Assembly: GCA_900489925.1 (NCBI GenBank)
Contig: UEHQ01000004.1
Location: forward strand, 62,001-126,000
Source: Hyphomicrobiales bacterium
GTDB lineage: Bacteria; Pseudomonadota; Alphaproteobacteria; Rhizobiales; Rhizobiaceae
Direction: 5' to 3'
Length of the DNA: 64,000 bases
Shown: one piece after another, positions 56,147-64,000 of the stretch
Layout of the letters: every line of letters starts with the position of its first letter
Position numbering within the stretch: the first letter of the stretch is position 1
Notes under the pieces: model-generated
Databases searched by the model: none
The model's input: the letters and a program-made list of their open reading frames with translations, nothing else
What the model was told of the DNA's origin: nothing
Made by a program: the position numbers and the translations under genes

Positions 56147-59100
56147 TCAATCAAGAAAAGGCAAAACCACCAAGGCGTCAGGGTCAAGGCCGTGTTTCGT
56201 ACAAATGTCCTGAGCCAGCGTAAAATACCGCTCAGCTTCCGCCATATCGTCCTTTTCCAAATTCAGGGTCGCCAGGCCATCATAGCATGGAAACAGGAGC
56301 TGAGGCTCGCCGATTTCGAGCGCAAGCCGCAACGCCTCTTCATAGAAGCCACGCGCAAGACCCGGTTGTCCGTGACACTGATGGATCTGCCCCAGCACGA
56401 TCAAGGGCACGGCCAGGTGGTCGCGCTGATCGAGAGCACGGTCGATCTCGATCGCCTTCTCCGCGGCTGGCACACCCTCGCTGGCGCAGTTGTCGGTGAA
56501 CGTGCAACAAGCGACGGCAAGGTTCGCGTAAAGCCGTGCCTGGAAGCCGAGATCAGACATCCGCTCGGCAACATCGAGCCCGCGTCGGCAGACATCGATG
56601 GCGCGTGCCGGATCGACGATCGTGTAGAGGACACCCAGGTTGGCATAGGCCCGGCAGGCCGCACCCAGCAATTCGGCATCCTCCGCGACCTTGAGACTGT
56701 GTTCGACGGCCTGCACCGCCTCTCGGCGACGCCCAAGCCGCGCCAGCGCGACCCCTTTCGTATTGAGGGACTCCGCACGCGCCTGGGCTGCCTCGGCCGT
56801 CGCACAGCCCGCCGCATCAAGGCAGGATAGCGCATCGTCCGCCCAGCCGGCGGCCACGACATGGTCGCCCATGCGAAAGGCGAGATGACCGCGCTCCTGC
56901 AGAAGATGCGAAAGCTCGATCGGCGCGTCGGCATCGCTCAGCATCGACGCTGCCTCCGCATAGGCAGCGTCCGCTAGGTCCCTCTTTCCCGCATCCAGAT
57001 TGAGACGCCCGAGCTTGCGGAGCACGCGGGCGGCAGCGGCCCTCTCCCCCGTTTCCCGGAAGATCGCCAGCGCCCGCCCATAGTGGTCCCGCGCTGCGTC
57101 CCTCGCGCCGACAGGACCGCACAGATCGGCAACGCGTTCGAGCAGCGCAAGCCGCTCCGCCATCGTGCTGGCATCCCCGTCTACTGCCATGAGCGCCTCC
57201 CGATAGAGCCGCATCGCATCGTCGTTGGCATAGGTCTTTCGCGCCAGATCGCCGGCAGCCATCAGGTAGCGGGCGCCCTTGCCGGTCTCATCCGCGAGGC
57301 AAAAATGGCGGCCGAGTTGTGCGGTGTCTTCCAGGCGGGACGGCATACCGCGGTGCATCCGCTCGAGTGCCATGCCGACACGAGCATGCAGTGCCTTGCG
57401 ACGCTGCAGCAGGAGGTTGCTGTAGATGGCATCATGCAGAAGGCTTTGCTTGAAGGCATAACCCGCCACACCCTTTATTTGGCGATGCTCCGTTTCCTCC
57501 AGAATTTCAGCCTGGCAAAGGCCGTCCAGCCCGGCGTCAAGACGCGCCGGATCAGAGGCAACGTCCCGGAGAAGGGCCACGTCGAAGCGTGGGCCGATAA
57601 CCGACGCCTCCTGTGCCAGTCGCTTCATCTCGGGCGAGAGCCGGTCGACGCGGGCGAGCAGCATTGCCTGCAAGCTCACGGGTATTTCCGAGCCGACCTC
57701 GCTGCCCACCACAGACCACGTGCCATCGCTGAAGCTCAGCGTGCCGGTCTCGATCAATGCTCGAACGATTTCCTCGATGAACAGCGGATTGCCTCCCGCC
57801 CTCGTCAGGATGCCTGACCGCACATCCGCCGGAATGGCATCCCTGCCCCCGAAGTATTGGGCAAGAAGCGCTTCGCCGTCCGCCTCGGAAAGCGGCAGCA
57901 GGCGCAGCACGGTTCCACTCGTTCGACTGGATGCCAATCCTTCGCTTTCCGTCGATGACCGGCCGGTGGTCAGCATCATAAGGCGCGTGCATTCAAGTCG
58001 GTCCATCACGAAGCGCAACGCCTCCACCGAGGCGGAATCGGCCCAGTGAAGATCCTCGATCACAAGCAGCAGCGGGCTCAGCGACAACCGCCGCTCGATG
58101 ATGGTGCGGGTCGCATAGAGGATCTGCCGCCGTAGCTGCTCTGGTTCCAGATGACGAAGGGCGTCGCCCGGATCGCCAAAGCCGAAAATCGAAAAGAGAA
58201 GCGGTGCCAGCTCCCCGATGTCTTCCTCGGAAAAGGCGAGATCGCGCAGGCCTGCCGTCAGCAACTCAGCGGTACGCGTTGGGCTTTCCCGCTCCGCGAT
58301 CCCGTATGCGCTGCGCAACACGGAGGCCAATGTGCCATATGACTGATCGCCAAGCGGCGAGCAGACGGCACGTCGCACGACGACATCACGAAACCGCTCG
58401 TCCTTAGACATCGATCCCAGGAAATCCTTGACCAAACGCGATTTGCCGATCCCGGCATCGCCGGCAAGCTGGATGAGTTGCGCTCTGCCGGCGCAGGCAA
58501 GGCCGAGGCATGAACCCATGCGCGCCAGTTCGGCGTCGCGTCCCACGATCTCGGAATGCAAGCCGAGACTCTCCAGGCCACGCGCGGCGTTTGGCGTGTC
58601 CAGCGGCGCAATCAGACGATGAACGTGAATGTTGCCGGTCTTGCCGCGCAGTACCTGCGAACCGAGGCTTTCGAACGAGAACGCATGGCGCGTGAAGCGA
58701 TGTGTCAACGCACCGACGAGGATCTCACCCGCGCCCGCGATGGATTGCAAACGCTGCGCCGTGTTGACCGTATCGCCCGTTACCGAATAGGAGCGCGAAG
58801 CCGATGCTCCGAAGCCACCGGTGACAACAGGCCCGGTGTTGATGCCGATGTGCAGCTGCAGGGGCATGTTCGCAAGGGCCGGCCATCTGGCGCCCACGCG
58901 AGCGGCTCCGGCCGTCATTTCCAGCGCCGCACCAAGTGCCCTGGCCGGATCGTCCTCATGTGCCGTGGGGGCGCCGAAAAGCGCAAGAAGCGCATCCCCG
59001 ACGAACTTGTCGACAAATCCGCCGTAATCCTCCACAGCCCGCGTCAATTCCTCGAAAAGCTCGTTCTGCAGCGCGCGCATGACCTCAGGGTCGGTTTTCT

Positions 59101-59386
59101 CGCTGAGCGTCGTGAACCCACAGAGATCGGCGAAGAGGACCGTCAGCATCCGGCGGTCGGCGCCGTCCTCGACGGATGCCGTGGCCACGGCTTTTGGTAC
59201 AACGGCGTCCCGTGCCACGACGCGGGTGGGGGAACCGCCGATCGGCATCCCGCATTTCGGGCAGAATGCGAAATCCGGCTGGCAAGCCTCGCCGCAGGCA
59301 GCGCAGGAGATCGGTTGCCTTGCGCCGCATTTCGGGCAGAACGCAAAGCCGCTCTCGATCGCAAAACCACAGGCGGCACAATCCAT
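56147..59386 (-). CDS. Zinc-ribbon adenylate/guanylate cyclase with AAA and TPR regions
   Basis: A 1079-residue soluble multidomain protein. Residues 1-50: two zinc ribbons, each with paired CxxC (Cys3/6/17/20 and Cys28/31/42/45). Residues about 80-260: class III cyclase domain with metal-binding Asp87 and Asp131 and transition-state Asn208 and Arg212, so catalysis looks possible. Residues about 280-600: an AAA/STAND-like ATPase (Walker A GDAGIGKS, 309-316; Walker B LLVIEDLHWAD, near 440). The last third is TPR-type repeats, typical of protein scaffolds. Rhizobia carry many such cyclases, with unknown signals. The start is the ATG at 59386. Confidence 0.92.
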   Translation of the reverse strand: MDCAACGFAIESGFAFCPKCGARQPISCAACGEACQPDFAFCPKCGMPIGGSPTRVVARDAVVPKAVATASVEDGADRRMLTVLFADLCGFTTLSEKTDPEVMRALQNELFEELTRAVEDYGGFVDKFVGDALLALFGAPTAHEDDPARALGAALEMTAGAARVGARWPALANMPLQLHIGINTGPVVTGGFGASASRSYSVTGDTVNTAQRLQSIAGAGEILVGALTHRFTRHAFSFESLGSQVLRGKTGNIHVHRLIAPLDTPNAARGLESLGLHSEIVGRDAELARMGSCLGLACAGRAQLIQLAGDAGIGKSRLVKDFLGSMSKDERFRDVVVRRAVCSPLGDQSYGTLASVLRSAYGIAERESPTRTAELLTAGLRDLAFSEEDIGELAPLLFSIFGFGDPGDALRHLEPEQLRRQILYATRTIIERRLSLSPLLLVIEDLHWADSASVEALRFVMDRLECTRLMMLTTGRSSTESEGLASSRTSGTVLRLLPLSEADGEALLAQYFGGRDAIPADVRSGILTRAGGNPLFIEEIVRALIETGTLSFSDGTWSVVGSEVGSEIPVSLQAMLLARVDRLSPEMKRLAQEASVIGPRFDVALLRDVASDPARLDAGLDGLCQAEILEETEHRQIKGVAGYAFKQSLLHDAIYSNLLLQRRKALHARVGMALERMHRGMPSRLEDTAQLGRHFCLADETGKGARYLMAAGDLARKTYANDDAMRLYREALMAVDGDASTMAERLALLERVADLCGPVGARDAARDHYGRALAIFRETGERAAAARVLRKLGRLNLDAGKRDLADAAYAEAASMLSDADAPIELSHLLQERGHLAFRMGDHVVAAGWADDALSCLDAAGCATAEAAQARAESLNTKGVALARLGRRREAVQAVEHSLKVAEDAELLGAACRAYANLGVLYTIVDPARAIDVCRRGLDVAERMSDLGFQARLYANLAVACCTFTDNCASEGVPAAEKAIEIDRALDQRDHLAVPLIVLGQIHQCHGQPGLARGFYEEALRLALEIGEPQLLFPCYDGLATLNLEKDDMAEAERYFTLAQDICTKHGLDPDALVVLPFLD

Positions 59387-59503
59387 TGGAATGGCCCCGA
59401 CCGCGCGGGTTCACAGCCCGCACTTCTGCCCCACAATGAACCTGCGACATCGCTCCCGCAAGGGCTATCGCCGAGTCCTCACCGGCATCGTCAGTCGGCA
59501 GGC

Positions 59504-60958
59504 TTATTCAGCGCCCTTGATGACCTGCCCGTTCACCGATACCGCGCCATCGCGGGCAACGTTGATTTCCCACCGCTGGCGGCCATCCGGATCGGTCTTG
59601 GCAAAACCCTTCGCCATCATCAGGCCGAACGACAGCTGATTGAGATCGGGATTGCTCTTGGCAAGATCCTGAACGGCGGCAATCGTCCTGTCGAGGTCGC
59701 GCGCCAGGATCGTCGCGTCCATCGAGTATTCCTTTTCGTTATCGAGCCGCCCGCGCACAGTCCCGGAGATCTCTGCGTCATAGACGCTGGAGGAAGCGGC
59801 AATCTTCGGGAACTCCATCACGAGGTTCCCGTCCTTGAACAGCTTCTGGGCAGCCTCCTTGCCGCTGTCGTCAGACATTTTGTCCTGATTGAAATCGGCC
59901 TTCAACAGCTCCTCGCTGAACGCCGTGAAATCCATATCCGAAAGGGCGAACTGCATCTGCAGCGCATCCGGCAGAAAGGCCGAATAGGCTGCCGGAACAA
60001 GGGGACTGTCGAAGCTGATCTGCCGCGCGGACATGCCGAAACCGAACCGCATAGCGTTGGTCGGGCCATCGAGCGCGACGTTGTAGTCCAGGCTCTTCGC
60101 ACCACCGTTGCCGCCGGTGCTTGATATGGTGAGATTGTTGACGCCGATGGTCTCGTTCAGGCTCGTCACAAGCGGGAACGCGTTGCGAAGCATCGTCTTC
60201 AGGGTGTCGCTATCGGCTGGTTTGAGCTTCTCAGCCTCGGCATGATCAAGGATGAACACGACGATATCGCGGATTTCCTTTGCCTTGATGCCGTTGACCG
60301 CTGCCGCGAGGTCAAGCGAGTCCGCCCGAATTTCGACCGGTGGAATCTCGTGACCTCCGATGGTCTCGACAAACCCCAGCGCTGTTCCGCTGACCGCGAA
60401 ATTCGTCCGCTCAGGGGCAGAACTCGGCGACGATGTCAGCTTGTAGGTCGAGCTGTCCAGAGCAACGGCAACGTTCTCGGCAACTGTTTTCGAGGTGAAG
60501 CGAAGCGCCTTGGTCGAGAAGTCGCCGGAACGAAGGTAGCTGATGGCAGGATCGAAAATACCGCTGAAGATCGCGGAGCCGATCACGTAGGTGAAGTCGG
60601 TCCTCGGCTGTCCGGCCACCGAAAAATGTCCTGTCACATCGAGGGCATTGTTGCCCTCGAGCTTCCAGAGACCATCATCCTGCGGTGTCGCGAAAATGGA
60701 CCATGGCACGAGACCGCTGATGGCGAAATTCGCCGGTCGCGCCGCCTTCAGCATCTTTTCGAAATCGGAAATGATCTCGTAGCGGGTACCGGCCGGCTTG
60801 ACCGTGATGGCGCGGTTCGGCGCAACCTCCTTGGGCAGAAGCCTGGTGAGATTGCCCTTGAGCGCATCGGCACCACTCTGATTGATTTCAACGGCATACG
60901 CCGCCGAAACGAAACCGAGCATGATGGCGCCAGCGGCGGTTACGACATTGAGCTGCAT
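59504..60958 (-). CDS. Unrecognised exported protein
   Basis: A 484-residue protein I cannot name. A signal peptide (MQLNVVTAAGAIMLGFVSAA) is cut near AYA-VE, so it is periplasmic or outer-envelope. The rest lacks membrane helices. The sequence is rich in beta-strand-like segments with alternating hydrophobic residues, such as GTALGFVETIGGHEIPPVEI and VYDAEISGTVRGRLDNEKEY. It resembles in style the long DUF2125-type proteins of alphaproteobacteria, but I cannot verify that. The start is the ATG at 60958, with AAGGGAAA upstream. No paralogue is visible in the window. Confidence 0.75.
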   Translation of the reverse strand: MQLNVVTAAGAIMLGFVSAAYAVEINQSGADALKGNLTRLLPKEVAPNRAITVKPAGTRYEIISDFEKMLKAARPANFAISGLVPWSIFATPQDDGLWKLEGNNALDVTGHFSVAGQPRTDFTYVIGSAIFSGIFDPAISYLRSGDFSTKALRFTSKTVAENVAVALDSSTYKLTSSPSSAPERTNFAVSGTALGFVETIGGHEIPPVEIRADSLDLAAAVNGIKAKEIRDIVVFILDHAEAEKLKPADSDTLKTMLRNAFPLVTSLNETIGVNNLTISSTGGNGGAKSLDYNVALDGPTNAMRFGFGMSARQISFDSPLVPAAYSAFLPDALQMQFALSDMDFTAFSEELLKADFNQDKMSDDSGKEAAQKLFKDGNLVMEFPKIAASSSVYDAEISGTVRGRLDNEKEYSMDATILARDLDRTIAAVQDLAKSNPDLNQLSFGLMMAKGFAKTDPDGRQRWEINVARDGAVSVNGQVIKGAE

Positions 60959-61022
60959 ACCAATTTCCCTTCCCCAATCAGCGCGTATGTGAGGTTGGTA
61001 GTGGCACAATGTCAACCCAGAG

Positions 61023-63119
61023 TCAGGCTGCAGCGTCCTGTGGAGGCTCGCGCATAACGACTTGATTTTCCGTGCCGATCGCATCGGTGCGAGCGGGCTG
61101 GGCATTGACCAACGCCTCGATCTCCTCGCGCGGCATCGGCTTACCGAACAGGAAGCCCTGCACCTGCAGGCAGCCTTCGCGGCGCAGGAAGTCGATGTGC
61201 TCCTCGCGCTCGACGCCCTCGGCAAGCACCGGGATATCCAGGCTCTGGGCCAGAATAAGCGTCGAACGAACGATAGCCGCCGATTGCTTGTTGCTGACCA
61301 CGCCGTCGATGAAGGCTCGGTCGATCTTGATCTTGTCGAAGGGGAAGCTCTGCAGCGTCGACAGTGATGAATAACCTGTCCCGTAATCGTCCATCGCCAC
61401 CTTGACGCCGAGCGCCTTCAGGCGCCGGATCACGTTCAGGGCATGCGCATGGTCGGCAACAATGCCGGATTCCGTAATCTCGAGTTCGAGGCGTGAAGGG
61501 GCCAGACCGCTGTCCGCCAGGATCTGCTGCACGATCAACGGCAGCCGGCTGTCGGCAAGCTGTTGCGCCGCGACGTTGACGGCAATTCCAAGTGGGTTCT
61601 GCCATTTCGCCGCTTCGCTGCAAGCCGTCCTCAAGACCCACTCGCCAAGCTCCATGATGAAACCCGTCTTTTCCGCGATCGGGATAAACTCGCCGGGCGA
61701 AACGAAACCGCGCGTCGAGTGCTTCCACCTCAACAGGACTTCGAGACCGACCACCTCGCGGCTCACCGTATCGTTCTGCTGCTGGTAGAACAGTGTGAAC
61801 TCGCCGCGCTTGAGGCCTTCGCGCATCTCCATCGCCAAGGCATTGCGCGCACGCGCGGCTTCGTCCATCGAAGGATCGTAGAAGCAGATACTGCTGCCGA
61901 CCGTCGCCTTCGCGCGGTACATGGCGACATCCGCCTGCGATAGCAGATCGTCGATCGTCCGGGCCTGGTTGGGGAAGCTTGAAATACCGATGCTCGATCC
62001 GACGGAAAGCAGCTGACCGTTCCATTCGACAGGACGCTCGACCTCATCAAGAATGCGCTGGGCGAGCGCCGTGGCCTCCGAGCGGGCGACATCATCGCGC
62101 ATGACGACGACAAACTCGTCGCCGCCTGCTCTCGCGGCAAACTGTCCCTTGTCGGTTATCTTCGCCAGCCGTTCGCCGATCGCCCGCAGCACGGCATCGC
62201 CTGCGGCGTGCCCGTGAACGTCATTGATCTCCTTGAAGCGATCGAGGTCGAAGCTCAGCACCGTGATGTTGCTCGACATGTCGTTCAGGCTCTTAATCAT
62301 CAGCGGCAGGTGCTCGTTCAGCCCTGCCCGGTTAGCAAGGTGCGTGAGCGGATCATGAAGCGACAGGTGCCGATACCGCGCAACGGCGGCGACCGTGGAC
62401 TGCATGTCGATGATATAGGTCGATGCGCCAAGCAGGAGGATGATGACCATCACGGCTCCGACAAGGCTGGTCATGACCCCAACCGAGAGGATCTCGCGCG
62501 AAACGGTTACCGTCGCATCAGGCACGATCGTCATACCGGCCATGCCGATGAAATGCGTCGACACGATCGCCAGGATCAATGGCAAGGCGGAGCCGCACTT
62601 GCTGAAACGCGATGTGGGCCTTGCGACGCGATTGGTCACCAGCGCTCCAAACCCGGCCGCTGCAACAAGCGACGCCGCGACATAAGGCCGGCTCCACTCG
62701 ATATCGCCGGCAACCTCAAAGCCGGCAATACCAATATAGTGCATCGCTGCAACGCCGAGACCGACGATGGCACCGCCGGCTTCAATCAGCGCACCCTTGC
62801 GAGAAAGAGAAGCAATGGAAAAGCCGGTCATCGCCGACGCTATGCCGATGAACAGTGACAAAAGCGTCAGCGTTGGGTCGTAGCCGGTCAGCACCGGCGT
62901 CTGAAAGCCGAGCATGGCAATGAAGTGGGTGGTCCAGATCGTCGCCCCGCCGACAAATCCGGATAGAAAGAGCCAGTTAAGCTTCTGAAGTCCCTGGGTT
63001 CTTCTCACCTTGGCGAAAAGCCTCACCGTCAACAGCGACCCAAGTACGCAGATGATGGTTGCAAAGAGCAGATGGGAGGGGCTGTGTTCAACAGCGATGC
63101 AGGAAAAAAGACGGAGCAT
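61023..63119 (-). CDS. MHYT-GGDEF-EAL c-di-GMP protein
   Basis: A 698-residue membrane-bound regulator of cyclic di-GMP. The N-terminal MHYT sensor has seven helices with three metal-binding motifs (THFIAMLGFQ, MHYIGIAGFE, THFIGMAGMT), thought to sense O2, NO or CO through copper. The GGDEF domain has an intact RAGGDEF motif at about 330-336, without a clear RxxD inhibitory site. The EAL domain has EVLLRW, ELEITESG, MDDYGTGYSSL, KIDRAF and QGFLFGKP, so phosphodiesterase activity is likely. Both activities are possible; which wins is unknown. The start is the ATG at 63119; a TTG lies just before. Confidence 0.92.
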   Translation of the reverse strand: MLRLFSCIAVEHSPSHLLFATIICVLGSLLTVRLFAKVRRTQGLQKLNWLFLSGFVGGATIWTTHFIAMLGFQTPVLTGYDPTLTLLSLFIGIASAMTGFSIASLSRKGALIEAGGAIVGLGVAAMHYIGIAGFEVAGDIEWSRPYVAASLVAAAGFGALVTNRVARPTSRFSKCGSALPLILAIVSTHFIGMAGMTIVPDATVTVSREILSVGVMTSLVGAVMVIILLLGASTYIIDMQSTVAAVARYRHLSLHDPLTHLANRAGLNEHLPLMIKSLNDMSSNITVLSFDLDRFKEINDVHGHAAGDAVLRAIGERLAKITDKGQFAARAGGDEFVVVMRDDVARSEATALAQRILDEVERPVEWNGQLLSVGSSIGISSFPNQARTIDDLLSQADVAMYRAKATVGSSICFYDPSMDEAARARNALAMEMREGLKRGEFTLFYQQQNDTVSREVVGLEVLLRWKHSTRGFVSPGEFIPIAEKTGFIMELGEWVLRTACSEAAKWQNPLGIAVNVAAQQLADSRLPLIVQQILADSGLAPSRLELEITESGIVADHAHALNVIRRLKALGVKVAMDDYGTGYSSLSTLQSFPFDKIKIDRAFIDGVVSNKQSAAIVRSTLILAQSLDIPVLAEGVEREEHIDFLRREGCLQVQGFLFGKPMPREEIEALVNAQPARTDAIGTENQVVMREPPQDAAA

Positions 63120-63142
63120 CAAAAGGGACCAGATTGAGACAT
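63119..63142 (-). CDS. Possible 7-codon upstream mini-ORF
   Basis: An ATG at 63142 preceded by GAGGGG begins MSQSGPF and stops at a TGA that shares its A with the ATG of the c-di-GMP gene (TGATG). The main gene itself has no Shine-Dalgarno. Coupled re-initiation could set its expression. The ribosome site is very close to this ATG, which weakens the case. Confidence 0.3.
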   Translation of the reverse strand: MSQSGPF

Positions 63143-63315
63143 CCCCTCATAGCCACTCCGACATTAGTATTCCTTAATGATCCAGGAAATCCCGGCCTAT
63201 GGTTAAATCTTGACGACCGGCTGCAACTTCTGAATTCGCGAGTGGCGGAAAAGCTCGACGCTCGCTTGTCCGATATGGCGAAACCACGTAAAAATGTTCG
63301 AAATTCCCAGCAAGC

Positions 63316-63344
63316 TTGCCTTTGCGGCACAACTATACTATAGC
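63316..63344 (+). promoter_or_regulatory. Predicted promoter of rplY
   Basis: TTGCCT at 63316-63321, a 17-bp spacer, and TATAGC at 63339-63344. A start near 63351 would give a leader of about 115 nt before rplY. The rest of the 63143-63464 gap shows no gene. Confidence 0.5.
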
Positions 63345-63464
63345 GCACGCGTCCGCGCAGACACCCTTGGAGGCAACGCGGATGAGGATGGGTAACCCCC
63401 GCCTCCAGTTCCGTACAGGCACACGCCATGCGGAGCTCTCCAAATAACCTCGGAAGGAAAAGTC

Positions 63465-64000
63465 ATGAGCCACGCAAGCTACGAGCTCAAGGCCGAGGCG
63501 CGCGAACGGGTTGGTAAGGGGTCCGCCCGTGAACTTCGCCGCAACGGTTTGATTCCCGCTGTCATCTATGGTGACAAGCAGGCCCCAATTTCTATCGCTC
63601 TCAGCACCAATGAGGTGACGAAGCGCATCCACGCCGGCGGTTTCATGACCACCGTTGCAACGATCGAAGTCGACGGCAAGAAGTACAAGGTTCTGCCGAA
63701 GGACTACCAGCTCGATCCGGTTCGCGACTTCACGATGCACGTAGACTTCCTGCGCGTTTCGGGCAACACCCAGGTCACCGTTGAAATCCCGGTTCACTTC
63801 ATCAACGAAGAGAAGTCCCAGGGCCTCAAGGTTGGCGGCGTTCTGAACATCGTTCGTCACGAAATCGAAGTTCATTGCCCGGCAGACGCTATCCCGGAAT
63901 TCTTCAACATTGACCTCAGCGGCAAGAAGATCGGCGACAGCATCCATATCTCGGAAGTCACCCTGCCGAAGGGCGTGACGACGGTTATCGACCGCGACTT
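63465..64000 (+). CDS. rplY: Ribosomal protein L25/Ctc, 5' part
   Basis: The general stress form of L25, which binds 5S rRNA. The start is the ATG at 63465 ([20 protein letters not shown]), with GGAAGGAAAA as ribosome site. The L25 domain (residues 1-90: [20 protein letters not shown]) is followed by the longer TL5/CTC C-terminal domain ([20 protein letters not shown], then [17 protein letters not shown]). The gene runs off the right edge after about 178 codons; the usual length is a little over 200. Confidence 0.96.
   Translation, partial: MSHASYELKAEARERVGKGSARELRRNGLIPAVIYGDKQAPISIALSTNEVTKRIHAGGFMTTVATIEVDGKKYKVLPKDYQLDPVRDFTMHVDFLRVSGNTQVTVEIPVHFINEEKSQGLKVGGVLNIVRHEIEVHCPADAIPEFFNIDLSGKKIGDSIHISEVTLPKGVTTVIDRD

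Noticed and set aside
58556..60124. A 522-codon plus-strand frame crossing the cyclase start and the next gene
   Set aside because: It spans two genes on the other strand and has no motif; codon positions show the minus-strand genes to be the real ones.

Overview
The window is a gene-dense stretch of an alphaproteobacterial chromosome. The order greA, LPS-core glycosyltransferases, lrp, trxB, lsrB, tandem AbcR-like sRNAs, arsR is the one I know from Sinorhizobium meliloti. With dnaG next to yqeY and carA, and carA far from carB, it points to the Rhizobiaceae. Genus and species cannot be fixed from sequence alone. I found no tRNA or rRNA gene, insertion sequence, prophage, CRISPR array or clear gene decay.

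Layout. 0-3.7 kb: 5' end of dnaG (minus strand), a gene-free stretch with a candidate sRNA, an unrecognised 312-aa protein, yqeY, carA. 3.7-11.4 kb: a stress and detoxification block between carA and carB (GFA-family protein, MATE and Tet-like MFS exporters, LysR with a divergent aldo/keto reductase, zinc metallopeptidase, zinc alcohol dehydrogenase). 11.6-15.1 kb: carB. 15.1-18.3 kb: a VOC protein, then a two-gene UdgX and radical-SAM repair operon with a LexA-type box over its promoter. 18.5-24.7 kb: greA, lpsB-type and family-2 glycosyltransferases, lrp, trxB, lsrB/vtlR, two AbcR-family sRNA genes, arsR. 24.7-33.6 kb: MFS exporter, old yellow enzyme, APH(6)-like kinase, SDR/epimerase with a divergent LysR gene, Ca2+/H+ antiporter, ICMT-like methyltransferase, aspartate aminotransferase. 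34-37 kb: a Gram-negative sortase pair (VIT/VWA substrate plus class-GN sortase). 37-42.6 kb: PQQ-type sugar dehydrogenase, EamA permease, cold-shock gene with a long structured leader, BA14K-like protein, metallo-hydrolase, SH3/DUF1236 protein, a tiny glycine-rich membrane protein. 43-46.3 kb: MarR (PetP-like), PetR-like regulator, EnvZ-like kinase and a DUF1349 protein as one operon. 46.3-54.8 kb: housekeeping genes csaA, proC, ybjN, ubiK, lgt, midA, pgeF, an M24 peptidase, a lipoprotein gene and prs. 54.9-64 kb: double-Kazal lipoprotein, peroxiredoxin-like protein, zinc-ribbon/cyclase/AAA/TPR protein, unknown exported protein, MHYT-GGDEF-EAL protein, and the 5' part of rplY.

How the parts work together. 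CarA and CarB make one enzyme from separate transcription units. LsrB/VtlR is the likely activator of the two sRNAs beside it: both copies have the same upstream block at the same distance, where a LysR regulator would bind. The UdgX operon looks SOS-inducible, because the GAAC-N7-GAAC box lies over the -10 region and the start codon follows within a few bases. The sortase pair overlaps by 11 bp and the substrate ends in LPQTA, a membrane helix and arginines, so enzyme and substrate match. Calls marked as candidate rest on motif reading alone, with no alignment, folding or expression data.
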